From a virus, in the IMG/VR virus record IMGVR_UViG_3300034019_000996, positions 1 to 25,919 of that record: DNA of 25,919 nt. The stretch is one strand, 5' to 3'. Every line of letters begins with the position of its first letter. Within the stretch, counting starts at the first letter, position 1. The notes below the pieces were generated by a model. It was given only the letters and a program-made list of their open reading frames with translations. It searched no databases and was not told where the DNA came from. Shown here one piece after another: positions 14,317 to 23,103 of the stretch. The position numbers were made by a program, and so were the translations under genes.

Positions 14317-15492
14317 TTAAATTATCCCCAGGATTGACGAACCGTTGATGCCTAACTGCGCGCGGAAAAAGGTGAACGTGCCATTTGTGATGCTATTTGT
14401 GAGTCCGGCGGTAGCCATCACAGGATCGCCATAGATTGTGAGACCGTTGCTGAAATAGCCGCCAGAAGGAATGTACGAACGGTCGTAGAACTCCGCGCTG
14501 CCGCTGACGGAGCCGCCAGTGAAGTACGAGTTGTCGTGGAACCTCGCTTCGCCGTTGAAGGTGCCGTAGGCTTGCGAGTTGTCGTAGAACGTCGCGTTGC
14601 CATTGACGGTGGCGCTGTAGTTTTGCGAGTAGTCATTGAATGTCGCGTTGTTAGTGACGGTGCCGTCGTATTCGTTGGTCGAATACTCATTGAATGTCGC
14701 GCTGTTGAGAGTGCCGTTGTTTGACGCAGTGCTGTAGAATGTGGCGTGGCCGTTGACGGTGCCGTTACTAAAGTTGTCAGCATCTAGGTAAAACGTGGCG
14801 TCTCCGCTGACGGTGCCACGGTTGCCGGTCGAACTGGTGTGGAACGTCGCGTTGTTATCGACGGTGCCGTAGTTTTTTGCATCACCGTAGAACGCGGCGC
14901 TGCCCCCGACGGTGCCGTTGTTGGGGCCGTAGAACGTCGCGCTTCCGCTAACCGTGCCGTTGTTGGCTGAAATGCTGCCGTTGAACGTCGCGTTGCCAGT
15001 GACTGTGCCGGAGACGCTGTTGTTCGAATCTTCGTTGAACGTCGCGTTGCCACTGACGGTGCCGTTGTTTTGCGAGACGCTGTTGAACGTCGCGTCTCCG
15101 CTGACGGTGCCGCTGTTTTGCCAGTTGCCGTTGAACGTCGCGTCTCGGGTGACGGTGCCGTAGTTGGTGCCGTTGCCGTCAACAAAATTGGCCCGCCCGG
15201 TATATGTCAGCGTCCTTCCTGCGGCGAGAGCCCCTCCACGGACCTCCACAGTGCCGGTGCCGGTGACCGTGATGTCCAGGTCGATATTCATGTAATGCGC
15301 GGTCAGATTGGCTACTGTTGGCTGCGCCCCAGTGTTGGTGCATTCAGGGCCGTAAATGTGAACGCTGTCGCTGCTCGTCGGCAGCGCTGCGGCAGCGTTT
15401 CGCGGATCGGCTTCGGGCGGGTCTGTCCACCAGTTGCCCAGAGTTTGCCAATCGGAGTTGCCGCCGCTGTTGTCAAAATAGAGAGTTGCCAT
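14317..15492 (-). CDS. GC-rich tandem-repeat beta-structured protein (putative adhesin/fibre)
   Basis: A 391-aa protein with an N-terminal domain (LYFDNSGGNSDWQTLGNWW, residues about 4-22) and 14 imperfect repeats of consensus GTVxGxATF, spaced 15-18 residues, between about 112 and 335. Such Asn/Gly/Thr-rich short-period repeats usually form beta-solenoids used for surface binding. The C-terminal 50 residues are non-repetitive and may form the tip. The gene is much richer in G+C than its neighbours, with GC-ending codons, suggesting recent horizontal acquisition. It starts MATLYFD after AAGGA. It lies among tail and adhesin genes, so a receptor-binding or decoration role is likely but unproven. 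Confidence 0.82.
   Translation of the reverse strand: MATLYFDNSGGNSDWQTLGNWWTDPPEADPRNAAAALPTSSDSVHIYGPECTNTGAQPTVANLTAHYMNIDLDITVTGTGTVEVRGGALAAGRTLTYTGRANFVDGNGTNYGTVTRDATFNGNWQNSGTVSGDATFNSVSQNNGTVSGNATFNEDSNNSVSGTVTGNATFNGSISANNGTVSGSATFYGPNNGTVGGSAAFYGDAKNYGTVDNNATFHTSSTGNRGTVSGDATFYLDADNFSNGTVNGHATFYSTASNNGTLNSATFNEYSTNEYDGTVTNNATFNDYSQNYSATVNGNATFYDNSQAYGTFNGEARFHDNSYFTGGSVSGSAEFYDRSYIPSGGYFSNGLTIYGDPVMATAGLTNSITNGTFTFFRAQLGINGSSILGII
14473..15165 (-). repeat. 14-unit coding repeat (GTVxGxATF)
   Basis: Fourteen degenerate units of about 45-54 bp encode the GTV-x-G-x-ATF core, at residues 112, 128, 144, 162, 179, 194, 209, 226, 244, 260, 277, 294, 310 and 327 of the host protein. The N-terminal copies are closest to consensus; the last three drift (ATVNGNATF, GTFNGEARF, GSVSGSAEF). 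All units stay in frame and spacing changes only by whole codons, which shows selection on the protein rather than simple replication slippage. Confidence 0.85.
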
Positions 15493-15507
15493 TTGTTATC
15501 CTTAAAT

Positions 15508-15819
15508 TTAGTGAGTTGGTCTTGCTGGGGGTAAAAACAAATTTTCAAGAACACTTTTGGGATCAGTTCCAAGAAGCTCTAAAATTTTAGCTTCAACCTG
15601 TGTCTGAGTATAATCACCAACATCATCATAAGCATCGCCATTCCATAATACTAGTGGACGAGGAACTGGACGAATTTGAACCATAACGCTTTTATGTTTA
15701 CTATTATCAATAATTGTAACGTCAAGTTCGTTAAGTGTGATTGGATTAAAAGTCTTAATGGTTCCGTCAGCCTTTTTGATGGCTGGTGGAGTGATTGTAA
15801 TTGGGTTTGATAAGTTCAT
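15508..15819 (-). CDS. Small phage structural protein, unknown
   Basis: A 103-aa protein with AGGAG upstream of its ATG. The N-terminal part is beta-rich (NPITITPPAIKKADGTIKTF, then LDVTIIDNSKHKSVMVQIRP), and the C-terminus is a helix (QTQVEAKILELLGTDPKSVL) ending in PPARPTH. Location between fibre-type genes suggests a small tail or fibre-attachment component. No family is recognised. It lies 13 bp after the preceding tail gene and 15 bp before the GC-rich repeat gene. Confidence 0.7.
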   Translation of the reverse strand: MNLSNPITITPPAIKKADGTIKTFNPITLNELDVTIIDNSKHKSVMVQIRPVPRPLVLWNGDAYDDVGDYTQTQVEAKILELLGTDPKSVLENLFLPPARPTH

Positions 15820-15832
15820 AATTTTCTCCTAA

Positions 15833-16297
15833 TTAATAACCGGGTACGAATGATATAATATCCCACTTGTTTCTACTTTGATCATATGTGGCTGCTAATA
15901 AATCCATAGTTCCGCTAGTGCTACTAAGTGGAAGTGGACTTGTGGCACTACTAGGAATTTTAAATTGGTTACCAAAATTAAGAGTTAAACTATTAGCGTT
16001 GTGAGAGATTCTCCAGCGTAAACTTTGACCATCTGTGGGATTAGTTGGATTAGATAAAGTACCACTAGCAGCTAACGTAAGATCAAAAATATCTCCAAGA
16101 CTAGCGTCTGTATTGATAGTACCACTAACACTACCAAGTTGAACTACTGTGGGATATCCAATACCAGCACTTATTTCACTAAGACTAATCTTTTTAGTAA
16201 CACCGCTACCAGATGGATCATCCATAAATAAGAAAACGTCATCGTTACTCAGACTGCCGCTACCTTCTGGAAATTCATTTATTCTTAAAATTGGCAT
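15833..16297 (-). CDS. Tail-fibre-associated protein with fibre-type N-terminus
   Basis: A 154-aa protein starting MPILRINEFPEGSGSLSNDD and continuing VFLFMDDPSGSGVTKKISLSEI. This is an opening commonly seen at the start of phage tail fibres, where it describes a short virion-attachment domain. The rest is a beta-rich domain (DIFDLTLAASGTLSNPTNPT, then SLRWRISHNANSLTLNFGNQ) like those in fibre tips. A strong AGGAGG precedes the start. It could be a short independent fibre or an adaptor for one of the neighbouring adhesins. Confidence 0.75.
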   Translation of the reverse strand: MPILRINEFPEGSGSLSNDDVFLFMDDPSGSGVTKKISLSEISAGIGYPTVVQLGSVSGTINTDASLGDIFDLTLAASGTLSNPTNPTDGQSLRWRISHNANSLTLNFGNQFKIPSSATSPLPLSSTSGTMDLLAATYDQSRNKWDIISFVPGY

Positions 16298-16298
16298 A

Positions 16299-16511
16299 TT
16301 AGCCTCCTACTACTGTTTCGTTACCAATACCATAATAATAAGCAGGATCATCGAATCTTTCATCATATTTAGATTGTATATCAGTTATTGTGGGTGTGTT
16401 TTGAACATAAGTATTGAGAGCAGAATATTCTCCAGTTATTGTGCAGGAGACTAGGGCTGTTCCATTTTTAAGTGGATTGGCCGAAATTGCTTTTGTGATA
16501 TCATTAGCCAT
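16299..16511 (-). CDS. Small hypothetical tail-region protein
   Basis: A 70-aa protein starting MANDITKAISANPLKNGTAL, with a tyrosine-rich C-terminal half (SKYDERFDDPAYYYGIG). AAAGG precedes the start at suitable distance, and the stop lies one base before the next gene. It is too short and unspecific for a family call. Its tight placement between fibre-type genes supports it as a minor structural protein. Confidence 0.66.
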   Translation of the reverse strand: MANDITKAISANPLKNGTALVSCTITGEYSALNTYVQNTPTITDIQSKYDERFDDPAYYYGIGNETVVGG

Positions 16512-16555
16512 ATTATTTTTCCTTTTATTAGGGGATAATTAATAATTACACCAAG

Positions 16556-17815
16556 TTATGGTGCGAAACCACCATCTGTTATAAACCACCCATAAGTTGT
16601 TAATGCTTCTCTAGCGTCTGCTCCAGCGACCGAATATTTGCTTCCTCCAAAGTTTGGACGCAAATCAGTTCTATAAGATTCTTTATTAGCGTTCCAGCCT
16701 ATGAGTAAGGCATCATAATTTTCTGTTGATAATCCTGTAGCAAATTGCATAAAACCCGTTAAGCCAGTACTAGTATTAATTCCAGAAAGATTCCATGATG
16801 CTAAGTTTTGATTAAAACTATCACAATTATTAAACATTTGATTAAAACTGGTAACTTTACTAACATTCCAATTATTAAGTGGTTGATTAAAGTTAGTACA
16901 ATTAATAAACATAGCACTCATGGTTGTAGCAGAACTTGTATTCCAATTATTTAATGGTTGATTAAAAGTAGTATTATTAGAAAATACTGATGACATATTA
17001 ATAACATTTGATACATTCCAATTATTTATATTTTGATTGAATGAGGATGACGCAAACATACTTTGCATATTGTTAACTTTGCCTACATTCCAATTAGAAA
17101 TACTATTATTATTAAAACCTGACCTATCAAACATGAAACTCATATTAATGGATGGTGTGGCTACGTTTGATCCAATATTCCAACCAGATAAATTCCCATT
17201 AAAAATTGAGGCGACACTGAACATATTACCAAAATTATTAACTTTGCCAACATTCCAGTTAGTGAGATTCTGATTAAATGATGAGCATCTTACAAACATA
17301 TTAGTCATAATAGAAACATTACTAGTATTCCAATCTGATATTGAGATATCATTAAAATTAACACAACCTATAAATAAACTCTGTAAGTTTGTTACAGCGG
17401 TTGGTATTGAACTCGGAACCTTTGTTAAATTAGTACACGAATCAAATCCACCACCTAATGAATTTAATCCTATATTACCAAAACTTAAACATTGTATTAA
17501 TTTTTCTTTTGATCCAATAACAGGAATCGTGGCACTGTGAGATAGTGTTCTCATAGTTCCAGATATTTGAACTACATAAGTACCAGAAGTGGCATATGTA
17601 TGACTTTTATAGCCTATTGTTGTATATGTGTCTGATAATCCATCACCCCAATCAATTATGACATTAGGAGATGTTCCTTGTACTGGAACATAAATAGTAT
17701 TCGCTCCATTTCCTAATGAAGTATTATAAAGTAATACTAAATTATTTGGATTATAAGTATATTCTAATTTAGTTTTAGTTGATAATAAACTATTATTTTT
17801 TATAAAAGTATTCAT
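16556..17815 (-). CDS. PKD plus DUF285 (BspA-like) repeat surface protein
   Basis: A 419-aa protein. Residues about 40-87 form a PKD-like beta sandwich (VIIDWGDGLSDTYTT then HTYATSGTYVVQI). Residues about 155-345 contain eight repeats of about 25 aa with a W-N core (DWNTSNV, NWNVGKV, GWNIGSN, NWNVSNV and so on) and MF...FN spacing, the hallmark of DUF285/BspA-type repeats. These occur on bacterial surface proteins that bind host or matrix molecules. In a phage tail block it is probably an adhesin or receptor-binding protein. No signal peptide is present, as expected for a virion protein. It starts in an ATGA overlap with the upstream tail gene. Confidence 0.86.
   Translation of the reverse strand: MNTFIKNNSLLSTKTKLEYTYNPNNLVLLYNTSLGNGANTIYVPVQGTSPNVIIDWGDGLSDTYTTIGYKSHTYATSGTYVVQISGTMRTLSHSATIPVIGSKEKLIQCLSFGNIGLNSLGGGFDSCTNLTKVPSSIPTAVTNLQSLFIGCVNFNDISISDWNTSNVSIMTNMFVRCSSFNQNLTNWNVGKVNNFGNMFSVASIFNGNLSGWNIGSNVATPSINMSFMFDRSGFNNNSISNWNVGKVNNMQSMFASSSFNQNINNWNVSNVINMSSVFSNNTTFNQPLNNWNTSSATTMSAMFINCTNFNQPLNNWNVSKVTSFNQMFNNCDSFNQNLASWNLSGINTSTGLTGFMQFATGLSTENYDALLIGWNANKESYRTDLRPNFGGSKYSVAGADAREALTTYGWFITDGGFAP
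16781..17335 (-). repeat. DUF285 repeat array (8 units)
   Basis: Eight in-frame units of about 75 bp encode the W-N-containing DUF285 repeat at residues 161, 186, 211, 241, 265, 290, 315 and 340. One unit (211 to 241) is longer by about 5 residues. At the DNA level the copies share short words such as those encoding NNWNV but are well diverged, so the array is not freshly duplicated. Confidence 0.75.
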
Positions 17816-18306
17816 AATTGACTAGCTATGATAAATCCTTGATCAATTTGTTCACTAGTCAATCCTAATGCCGCACCTAGTGTGTCTATTAATGGGTGAT
17901 ATCTTTCGATATATGGAGCATATTCCCATTCAACCTGTGTTTTTTGTCTTAATATAGGATCCTCTATAGTATTAATAATATTGACTACATTATTTAAATC
18001 TATATTATTATCAATTAACCATAAACGCACCTGTCTTGCACTAATATTTTCTGGTACAATAATTGGAGCAGTAATCCATGTGCGAATTATATCAACATAT
18101 GGCTTGTCTAAATCCACTACTCTTTGCGAAATATTTTCTACGGTGTTATCTGGTTGTGGTGGACTATCACTACGAACAGTATAATAACCACCCTCCGCTA
18201 ATATTGATATATCTAAATTATCACCAGTGATCACTGTTCCATTTTGCAGAGTAATGCTAGATGGTGGACTATTAATTACTTGTTGATTATGAATATTATA
18301 ATACAT
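17812..18306 (-). CDS. Tail protein, paralogue of the gene at 18308-18622, with C-terminal extension
   Basis: A 164-aa protein. Its first 80 residues (MYYNIHNQQVINS to VVDLDKPYVDIIRTWI) align with the N-terminus of the next upstream gene, so they are paralogues. The C-terminal half (ISARQVRLWLIDNNIDLNNV to GLTSEQIDQGFIIASQL) is a helical domain found at the ends of phage tail or fibre-accessory proteins. ATGA overlap with the DUF285 gene suggests coupled synthesis, perhaps as an assembly or adaptor protein for it. The exact role is inference. Confidence 0.72.
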   Translation of the reverse strand: MYYNIHNQQVINSPPSSITLQNGTVITGDNLDISILAEGGYYTVRSDSPPQPDNTVENISQRVVDLDKPYVDIIRTWITAPIIVPENISARQVRLWLIDNNIDLNNVVNIINTIEDPILRQKTQVEWEYAPYIERYHPLIDTLGAALGLTSEQIDQGFIIASQL

Positions 18307-18307
18307 T

Positions 18308-18622
18308 TTATTCCTCTGATGGATTATTGGGAACAGTGATATTATTTACTGGAGAATTATTAACTGGTATTTCATTATCTAAAATCCATACTCTACTAAT
18401 ATCAGCATATGGTTTATCTAGAGTTACCACTCGCTTATTCTCATCTTCATGATAGTCTGGTCCAGGAGACTGATTATCATTTCGTATAGTATAATAATTA
18501 TGATCGGCCCACAAGTCAATATTATTAGCAGTATCAAAATTAAAATAGAAGTTACCATCAGGCCCAATGCTATTTTTAGGTAATGTGTTTATAATGATTT
18601 GATTTTTATTATCATAATACAT
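18308..18622 (-). CDS. Tail protein, short paralogue of the gene at 17812-18306
   Basis: A 104-aa protein starting MYYDNKNQIIINTLP that shares the MYYxxxNQ opening, a YYTIRxD strand and the VVTLDKPYADISRVWI segment with its downstream neighbour. It lacks the helical C-terminal domain and instead ends in an Asn/Pro-rich tail (NNSPVNNITVPNNPSEE). AAGGAT precedes the start. The arrangement looks like tandem duplication followed by loss or replacement of the C-terminal domain. It lies between the long fibre gene and its paralogue, so it is probably a tail accessory protein. Confidence 0.7.
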   Translation of the reverse strand: MYYDNKNQIIINTLPKNSIGPDGNFYFNFDTANNIDLWADHNYYTIRNDNQSPGPDYHEDENKRVVTLDKPYADISRVWILDNEIPVNNSPVNNITVPNNPSEE

Positions 18623-18639
18623 AATAGATTATATCCTTA

Positions 18640-21600
18640 CTAAAGTTTTTTACCTATATAATGTCCTTGCACTACACTAGATCCAACACTTCTTAATAAT
18701 ATCAAATATGTACCACTTGAGAAAGTTGGTAATATACTATACCAATCAGTCACAAAACCACTATCAAACGCAACAGTTGTTGTGCTAGTAACAGTAATTT
18801 GTAAGACTACATCAACACTCTTATTAGCTAAATTCCATCCTGTTCCTTCAGTAAAATTTACACTAGTTCCATTTAAAGTAAGGGTTTGTATTTGTCTATC
18901 AATAGCATAGTTAATAGCGGTATTACCACTAACCGTACCTAAACTATACACTGGAGTTGGCGAGCTTAATCCATTATCCACACTAATACTACCAGCAAAA
19001 TAATTAGGATTATTACTTTCTTGATAAATACCATAATGATTATTTATATTTCCAATTTGAAACTGATCATCAGCTAAAAATAAGTCATAAGCATAATTAA
19101 TATCACCATAGCCTCTTTGTGGATATATATATAATCCAATAGCATTTTCAGTATATGGAGTCACTCCGGTCGGTGCTGGACCTAATATTCCGCTTTGTCC
19201 TATATTATGACCATATATAGATACTAATCCGAATAAATAACTCAATGCTCCATTATCATCATACCATGGACTTCCAATATTTGCTCCTCTAGCATTTCTT
19301 ATTGCTCCAAATTGACCGCCAACAATACCTCCAGAATTAGTTACGTTTTCTCTAACTTCACTAAAAGTAATTGAGTTTGTGCTATAATAATTAATAGAGT
19401 AATTTCCGGTAGGACTTATTGGACTAAAGTTAATAGCACTACCATATAAATTACCACTGGTGCCAATGTTACCACTTGGAGTACTATATATACCCAACGA
19501 TTGTTGTTGCGAACTATTAGTTACTAAGGAGTGCCTAGATTGATTGATAATACTTAAATATCCATTAGTATATACTTCTCCATCGTCTTCTAAAGATAAA
19601 GTATTGTTAACAAGAGACTGACCGTCACTAGTATTAAAATAAAGTCTATTACTATCGTATGGTTGAGAACCTGATACTGGTGGAGAAACAATGTCTGATC
19701 GTATTCTAATGTTTCCTCTACTAATATTATCAGCATCTAGAATATTACCTCGTATAACAAATATACAGTCGCCAGATTGTACTGGTAGCGGAGCTTGTTC
19801 TGTACCTCTAAATTTATGGAAAATTAATCTTCCACCCGAACTTGTGTCTATATTATTTCCTGATGCGTATGAATACAGTACAATTTGTGGACCTTGATTA
19901 AAGGTGCCAGAATAAGAAATATCATTGTATAATATTAATGGTGATATACCACTACTAGAAATAGCATTAGGTCTTATAACTAATTGTTCTCCATCAAATA
20001 CCAAACCACTTTCAGCAACTATACCTGTTGATGTTCCATCACTAGTTAATAGTCTATTATTTCCACTATTTGCTATAGTTGGTAATAATCCACTAACGCT
20101 AGTATTGAAGTCTGTAATACTGCTTGATGTATGGGTATGACCATTTAAACTAACACCAGTACCATTAACACTTAACGATGTAAAAGAGCCACTCGTAGCA
20201 CTTAATAATCCACTACTAATAGTTAAGCCATTAGTAAAAGTATGATTAGCAGTTATTGTTCGTGCGGTATCGATATGAAGATATTGATGATGATCATCAT
20301 CTCCAAGACCGAATAATAATCCATGATCATTCTGAGTCACGCCGTTAATTGTTGATGATACGCTCACTCTAAGATCTAGTATGCTTTGTAAACTGCTCTT
20401 TGGAGTATTAGTATAAGTATTATTTGTTTGGAATATCAATCTATAGAGTGGTTTGATTTCACTAGCTGGAATATTAACTAAATTAATACTATCCCAGGTA
20501 TTATGATTTTCAGCACTATTTAAACTACTATCCTGTCTTTGACCAACAATTGCTAGTATAGGATCATTAATATCATTAGTTGCCACAATCCACATAGCAA
20601 AAAATCTATCGTTAGTAACGTTTGGAATTGTCCAAGTTCCACCAGACAACAAATTATATTGCGCTCTTGTGCCATTATATTTAACTGGAAATGCTGTTGC
20701 GGAATCTCTTACCCACTGACCGGTACTTCCACTATGGTAGTAGGTCGGAATATAAGCAATTGGACTTAATTGTTGAGTAAATTCAACTCCATTGTCTCCA
20801 TCAGCAATATTAATAATGATATCTTCTTGATAAAGCGTACCATCGCTAATACTAATTTGAGCGTGGGCATCTAAGCTACCATTTCCTAATAATACATAAT
20901 TACCAATACTTAATCCCTCAATATATTGAACACCAAAAGTGCGATGAATCCACTTGTGTGTTGCAGAATCCATTCGGATACCGTGGCGTTCTTCACCAAA
21001 GAACGTGCTTTGATTAATATCAGCATTCCAATGAATATATGCAATTGGCACATCAATATCAAAATTAAATTCTGTTGTTTTATTGCTCAATAATCCAGTA
21101 TCAACATCAAAATGTAAATAGTTGAGTGCTGTTCCACTACCGATAACAATAGTTTCCGTTGCTGTTTTTGTTACTTTTACACCCCCAATATAAATATCAT
21201 AGCTTACTCCAGTAGGTGCTATAGTAAATGTTCGTGTACTATCATTAAAACTAATAACGCTATCAAGCCTATTAACAAATCCTTGAGGTTCTAAACTAAG
21301 CTCATTAATTTGAGTATGAAGATTATCTAATGTTAAGGTGTTAGCGGCGTCATTATAGGTTAATTGAACACCTGTTCCGGCCACTAAAAAACCACTACCC
21401 AAATTATCTTGAATAGTTTCTAGAATTACACCACTAACATCAGCATTAATGGTATAAACACCACTAGTTGATGATACAGAAATACCGCTACCAGCTAATA
21501 TGTCTTTAACTGGAAGTAGTCCACTAACGGATGAATTAAAGTTTGTGATGTCATTAGTAACGTGAGAGTGACCACTAATGCTCACCACCACCCCTCCAAC

Positions 21601-23103
21601 TGTTAAACTATCAAAATTGCCAGTTCCGCTAGGAATAGTTACTGATCCAGTGAAAATAGCTCCGCTTAAATTTGCCTTTTGTCCCAATCCACTAGCAATA
21701 GTGGTGGCAAAATTAGGATCGTCACCTAGTGCTGCTGCTAATTCATTAAGAGTATCTAGTGTTGATGGGGCGGAGTCTATTAGGTTACTGATTTCTGTTC
21801 TAACAAATGCTGTGCTAGCAATTTGGGTAGAATTTGTTCCGCTTGGTGCTGTTGGCACAGTTGGGGTGCCACTAAAAGCGGGACTATTATTAAATACTAA
21901 ATTTCCAGACCCAGTTTCATCACTAATTAAAGTATTAAGATTACTACTAGACGGTGTTAATAAAAAAGTTCTAGCATTAGAAGATAGATCTGTAATATCA
22001 GCTAGTTGAATAGTAGGATCACTTAATGTTACAAAATAATTTGTGCCACTATTAGTGACAACTATTCCGCTTAATCCAGTTAGTGAAGTAAAGTTAGACG
22101 GAGGAATCAATCCACTAACAGCACTATTGAAGTCTGTGATATCAGAACTAATATGATAATGAATACCACTAGCATAAACTCCACTTGGTTGTTTACTATC
22201 TAAAGCATTTTGCAATCCCGAAACATCAGCTATAACATGTGAATGACCAACAACACTATAGTTACCACTTGGTTGTAGCCCACTAGTGCTAAGAGTATAG
22301 ATATTATTAGCGAAAGACGATACTATATATCCGCTGCCACTAACGCTAGGAAGGAGTCCGCTTACTCCGCTATTAAAGTCTGTTATATCACTAGTATTGT
22401 GAGAGTGTCCAATTAAACTATAGTTTCCACTTGGCTGAACGCCAGTAACAGAAATTATTAGACTGTTTCCTAAATCATTATAATTAAGATTTACATAATT
22501 ACCACCCACTAATAAATTACTTACTCTATCATCAACTTCTTCGTCAGTAAGACCAAAAGTCCCAGTAACACTAACTGTAAAATCACCAGAAACTGAAGAT
22601 ATTCCTATGCCGCTGCCAGCACTAATATTCTTAACAGGAAGAAGTCCGCTAACACTAGAGTTAAAATCTGTAATATTAGAGCTTGTATGAGTATGACCAT
22701 CAACGCTATAATTTCCACTAGGTTGCAATCCTGTGGCTGAAACAGTAGTATATCCAGTAGAATCATTATAGTTTACGTTAATATAATTTCCAGCTAATAG
22801 CCCACTATTACCAATAATATCTTGTACGGTTTCTAATAGACTTACAGGATCACTATTATTTGATGAAATAGTATATATGCCACTAATACTACTAACTGAG
22901 ATTCCACTACCAGCCACTATATCTTGCACAGGAATTAGCTCACTAATATCCGAAGGCAATAATGCTATACAATGAGAAACTTCTACTAGTGCAGTATTGT
23001 CATATGTAACTATATCTATAGAAGATGGCTGTTCACCAATACAAGTTTGTATTTCTATGGTGTTTATATCTGGATCTATAATTTTAACATCAAAACAGCT
23101 CAT
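18640..23103 (-). CDS. Long modular tail fibre protein
   Basis: A 1487-aa fibre, the largest gene here. The N-terminal 600 residues repeat a module: GSGISVSS strand, PSGNYS, GHxH motif, then SDITDFNSxVSGLLP. Six HxH motifs are at residues 137, 233, 287, 315, 512 and 989. Standard fibre segments are visible: NSPAFSGTPTVPTAPSGTNS (about 406-425), IDSAPSTLDTLNELAAALGD (about 442-461) and LGDDDHHQYLHIDTARTI (about 933-950). The C-terminal 450 residues are beta-rich and probably form the receptor-binding tip; no intramolecular chaperone motif is evident. It is a virion protein with no signal peptide. It starts in an ATGA overlap with the upstream structural gene. Confidence 0.92.
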   Translation of the reverse strand: MSCFDVKIIDPDINTIEIQTCIGEQPSSIDIVTYDNTALVEVSHCIALLPSDISELIPVQDIVAGSGISVSSISGIYTISSNNSDPVSLLETVQDIIGNSGLLAGNYINVNYNDSTGYTTVSATGLQPSGNYSVDGHTHTSSNITDFNSSVSGLLPVKNISAGSGIGISSVSGDFTVSVTGTFGLTDEEVDDRVSNLLVGGNYVNLNYNDLGNSLIISVTGVQPSGNYSLIGHSHNTSDITDFNSGVSGLLPSVSGSGYIVSSFANNIYTLSTSGLQPSGNYSVVGHSHVIADVSGLQNALDSKQPSGVYASGIHYHISSDITDFNSAVSGLIPPSNFTSLTGLSGIVVTNSGTNYFVTLSDPTIQLADITDLSSNARTFLLTPSSSNLNTLISDETGSGNLVFNNSPAFSGTPTVPTAPSGTNSTQIASTAFVRTEISNLIDSAPSTLDTLNELAAALGDDPNFATTIASGLGQKANLSGAIFTGSVTIPSGTGNFDSLTVGGVVVSISGHSHVTNDITNFNSSVSGLLPVKDILAGSGISVSSTSGVYTINADVSGVILETIQDNLGSGFLVAGTGVQLTYNDAANTLTLDNLHTQINELSLEPQGFVNRLDSVISFNDSTRTFTIAPTGVSYDIYIGGVKVTKTATETIVIGSGTALNYLHFDVDTGLLSNKTTEFNFDIDVPIAYIHWNADINQSTFFGEERHGIRMDSATHKWIHRTFGVQYIEGLSIGNYVLLGNGSLDAHAQISISDGTLYQEDIIINIADGDNGVEFTQQLSPIAYIPTYYHSGSTGQWVRDSATAFPVKYNGTRAQYNLLSGGTWTIPNVTNDRFFAMWIVATNDINDPILAIVGQRQDSSLNSAENHNTWDSINLVNIPASEIKPLYRLIFQTNNTYTNTPKSSLQSILDLRVSVSSTINGVTQNDHGLLFGLGDDDHHQYLHIDTARTITANHTFTNGLTISSGLLSATSGSFTSLSVNGTGVSLNGHTHTSSSITDFNTSVSGLLPTIANSGNNRLLTSDGTSTGIVAESGLVFDGEQLVIRPNAISSSGISPLILYNDISYSGTFNQGPQIVLYSYASGNNIDTSSGGRLIFHKFRGTEQAPLPVQSGDCIFVIRGNILDADNISRGNIRIRSDIVSPPVSGSQPYDSNRLYFNTSDGQSLVNNTLSLEDDGEVYTNGYLSIINQSRHSLVTNSSQQQSLGIYSTPSGNIGTSGNLYGSAINFSPISPTGNYSINYYSTNSITFSEVRENVTNSGGIVGGQFGAIRNARGANIGSPWYDDNGALSYLFGLVSIYGHNIGQSGILGPAPTGVTPYTENAIGLYIYPQRGYGDINYAYDLFLADDQFQIGNINNHYGIYQESNNPNYFAGSISVDNGLSSPTPVYSLGTVSGNTAINYAIDRQIQTLTLNGTSVNFTEGTGWNLANKSVDVVLQITVTSTTTVAFDSGFVTDWYSILPTFSSGTYLILLRSVGSSVVQGHYIGKKL
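20095..22705 (-). repeat. Dispersed fibre module repeats (SSDITDFNSxVSGLLP)
   Basis: The stretch encoding xHxH-xxSDITDFNSxVSGLLP recurs near 20095-20150, 21512-21575, 22108-22170, 22348-22410 and 22648-22705. The copies are recognisable at the DNA level (a shared core reading attaaagtctgt or close variants on the plus strand) but diverged at third positions. They offer homologous segments where fibre genes can recombine or change length. Confidence 0.75.

Noticed and set aside
14473-15165. Periodic repeats resembling a CRISPR or VNTR array
   Set aside because: Units are in frame, degenerate and translate to a consistent protein repeat; there are no identical repeats with unique spacers.
14418-15572. 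Long overlapping frames on both strands in the GC-rich gene, with Ser/Thr/Arg/Ala-rich products
   Set aside because: High G+C removes stop codons in all frames; these products are simple-sequence by-products of the 14-unit repeat.
21578-22009. Plus-strand ORF of 143 aa inside the fibre gene
   Set aside because: It runs antisense to the repetitive fibre coding sequence; its composition mirrors the fibre codons and it has no regulatory context.
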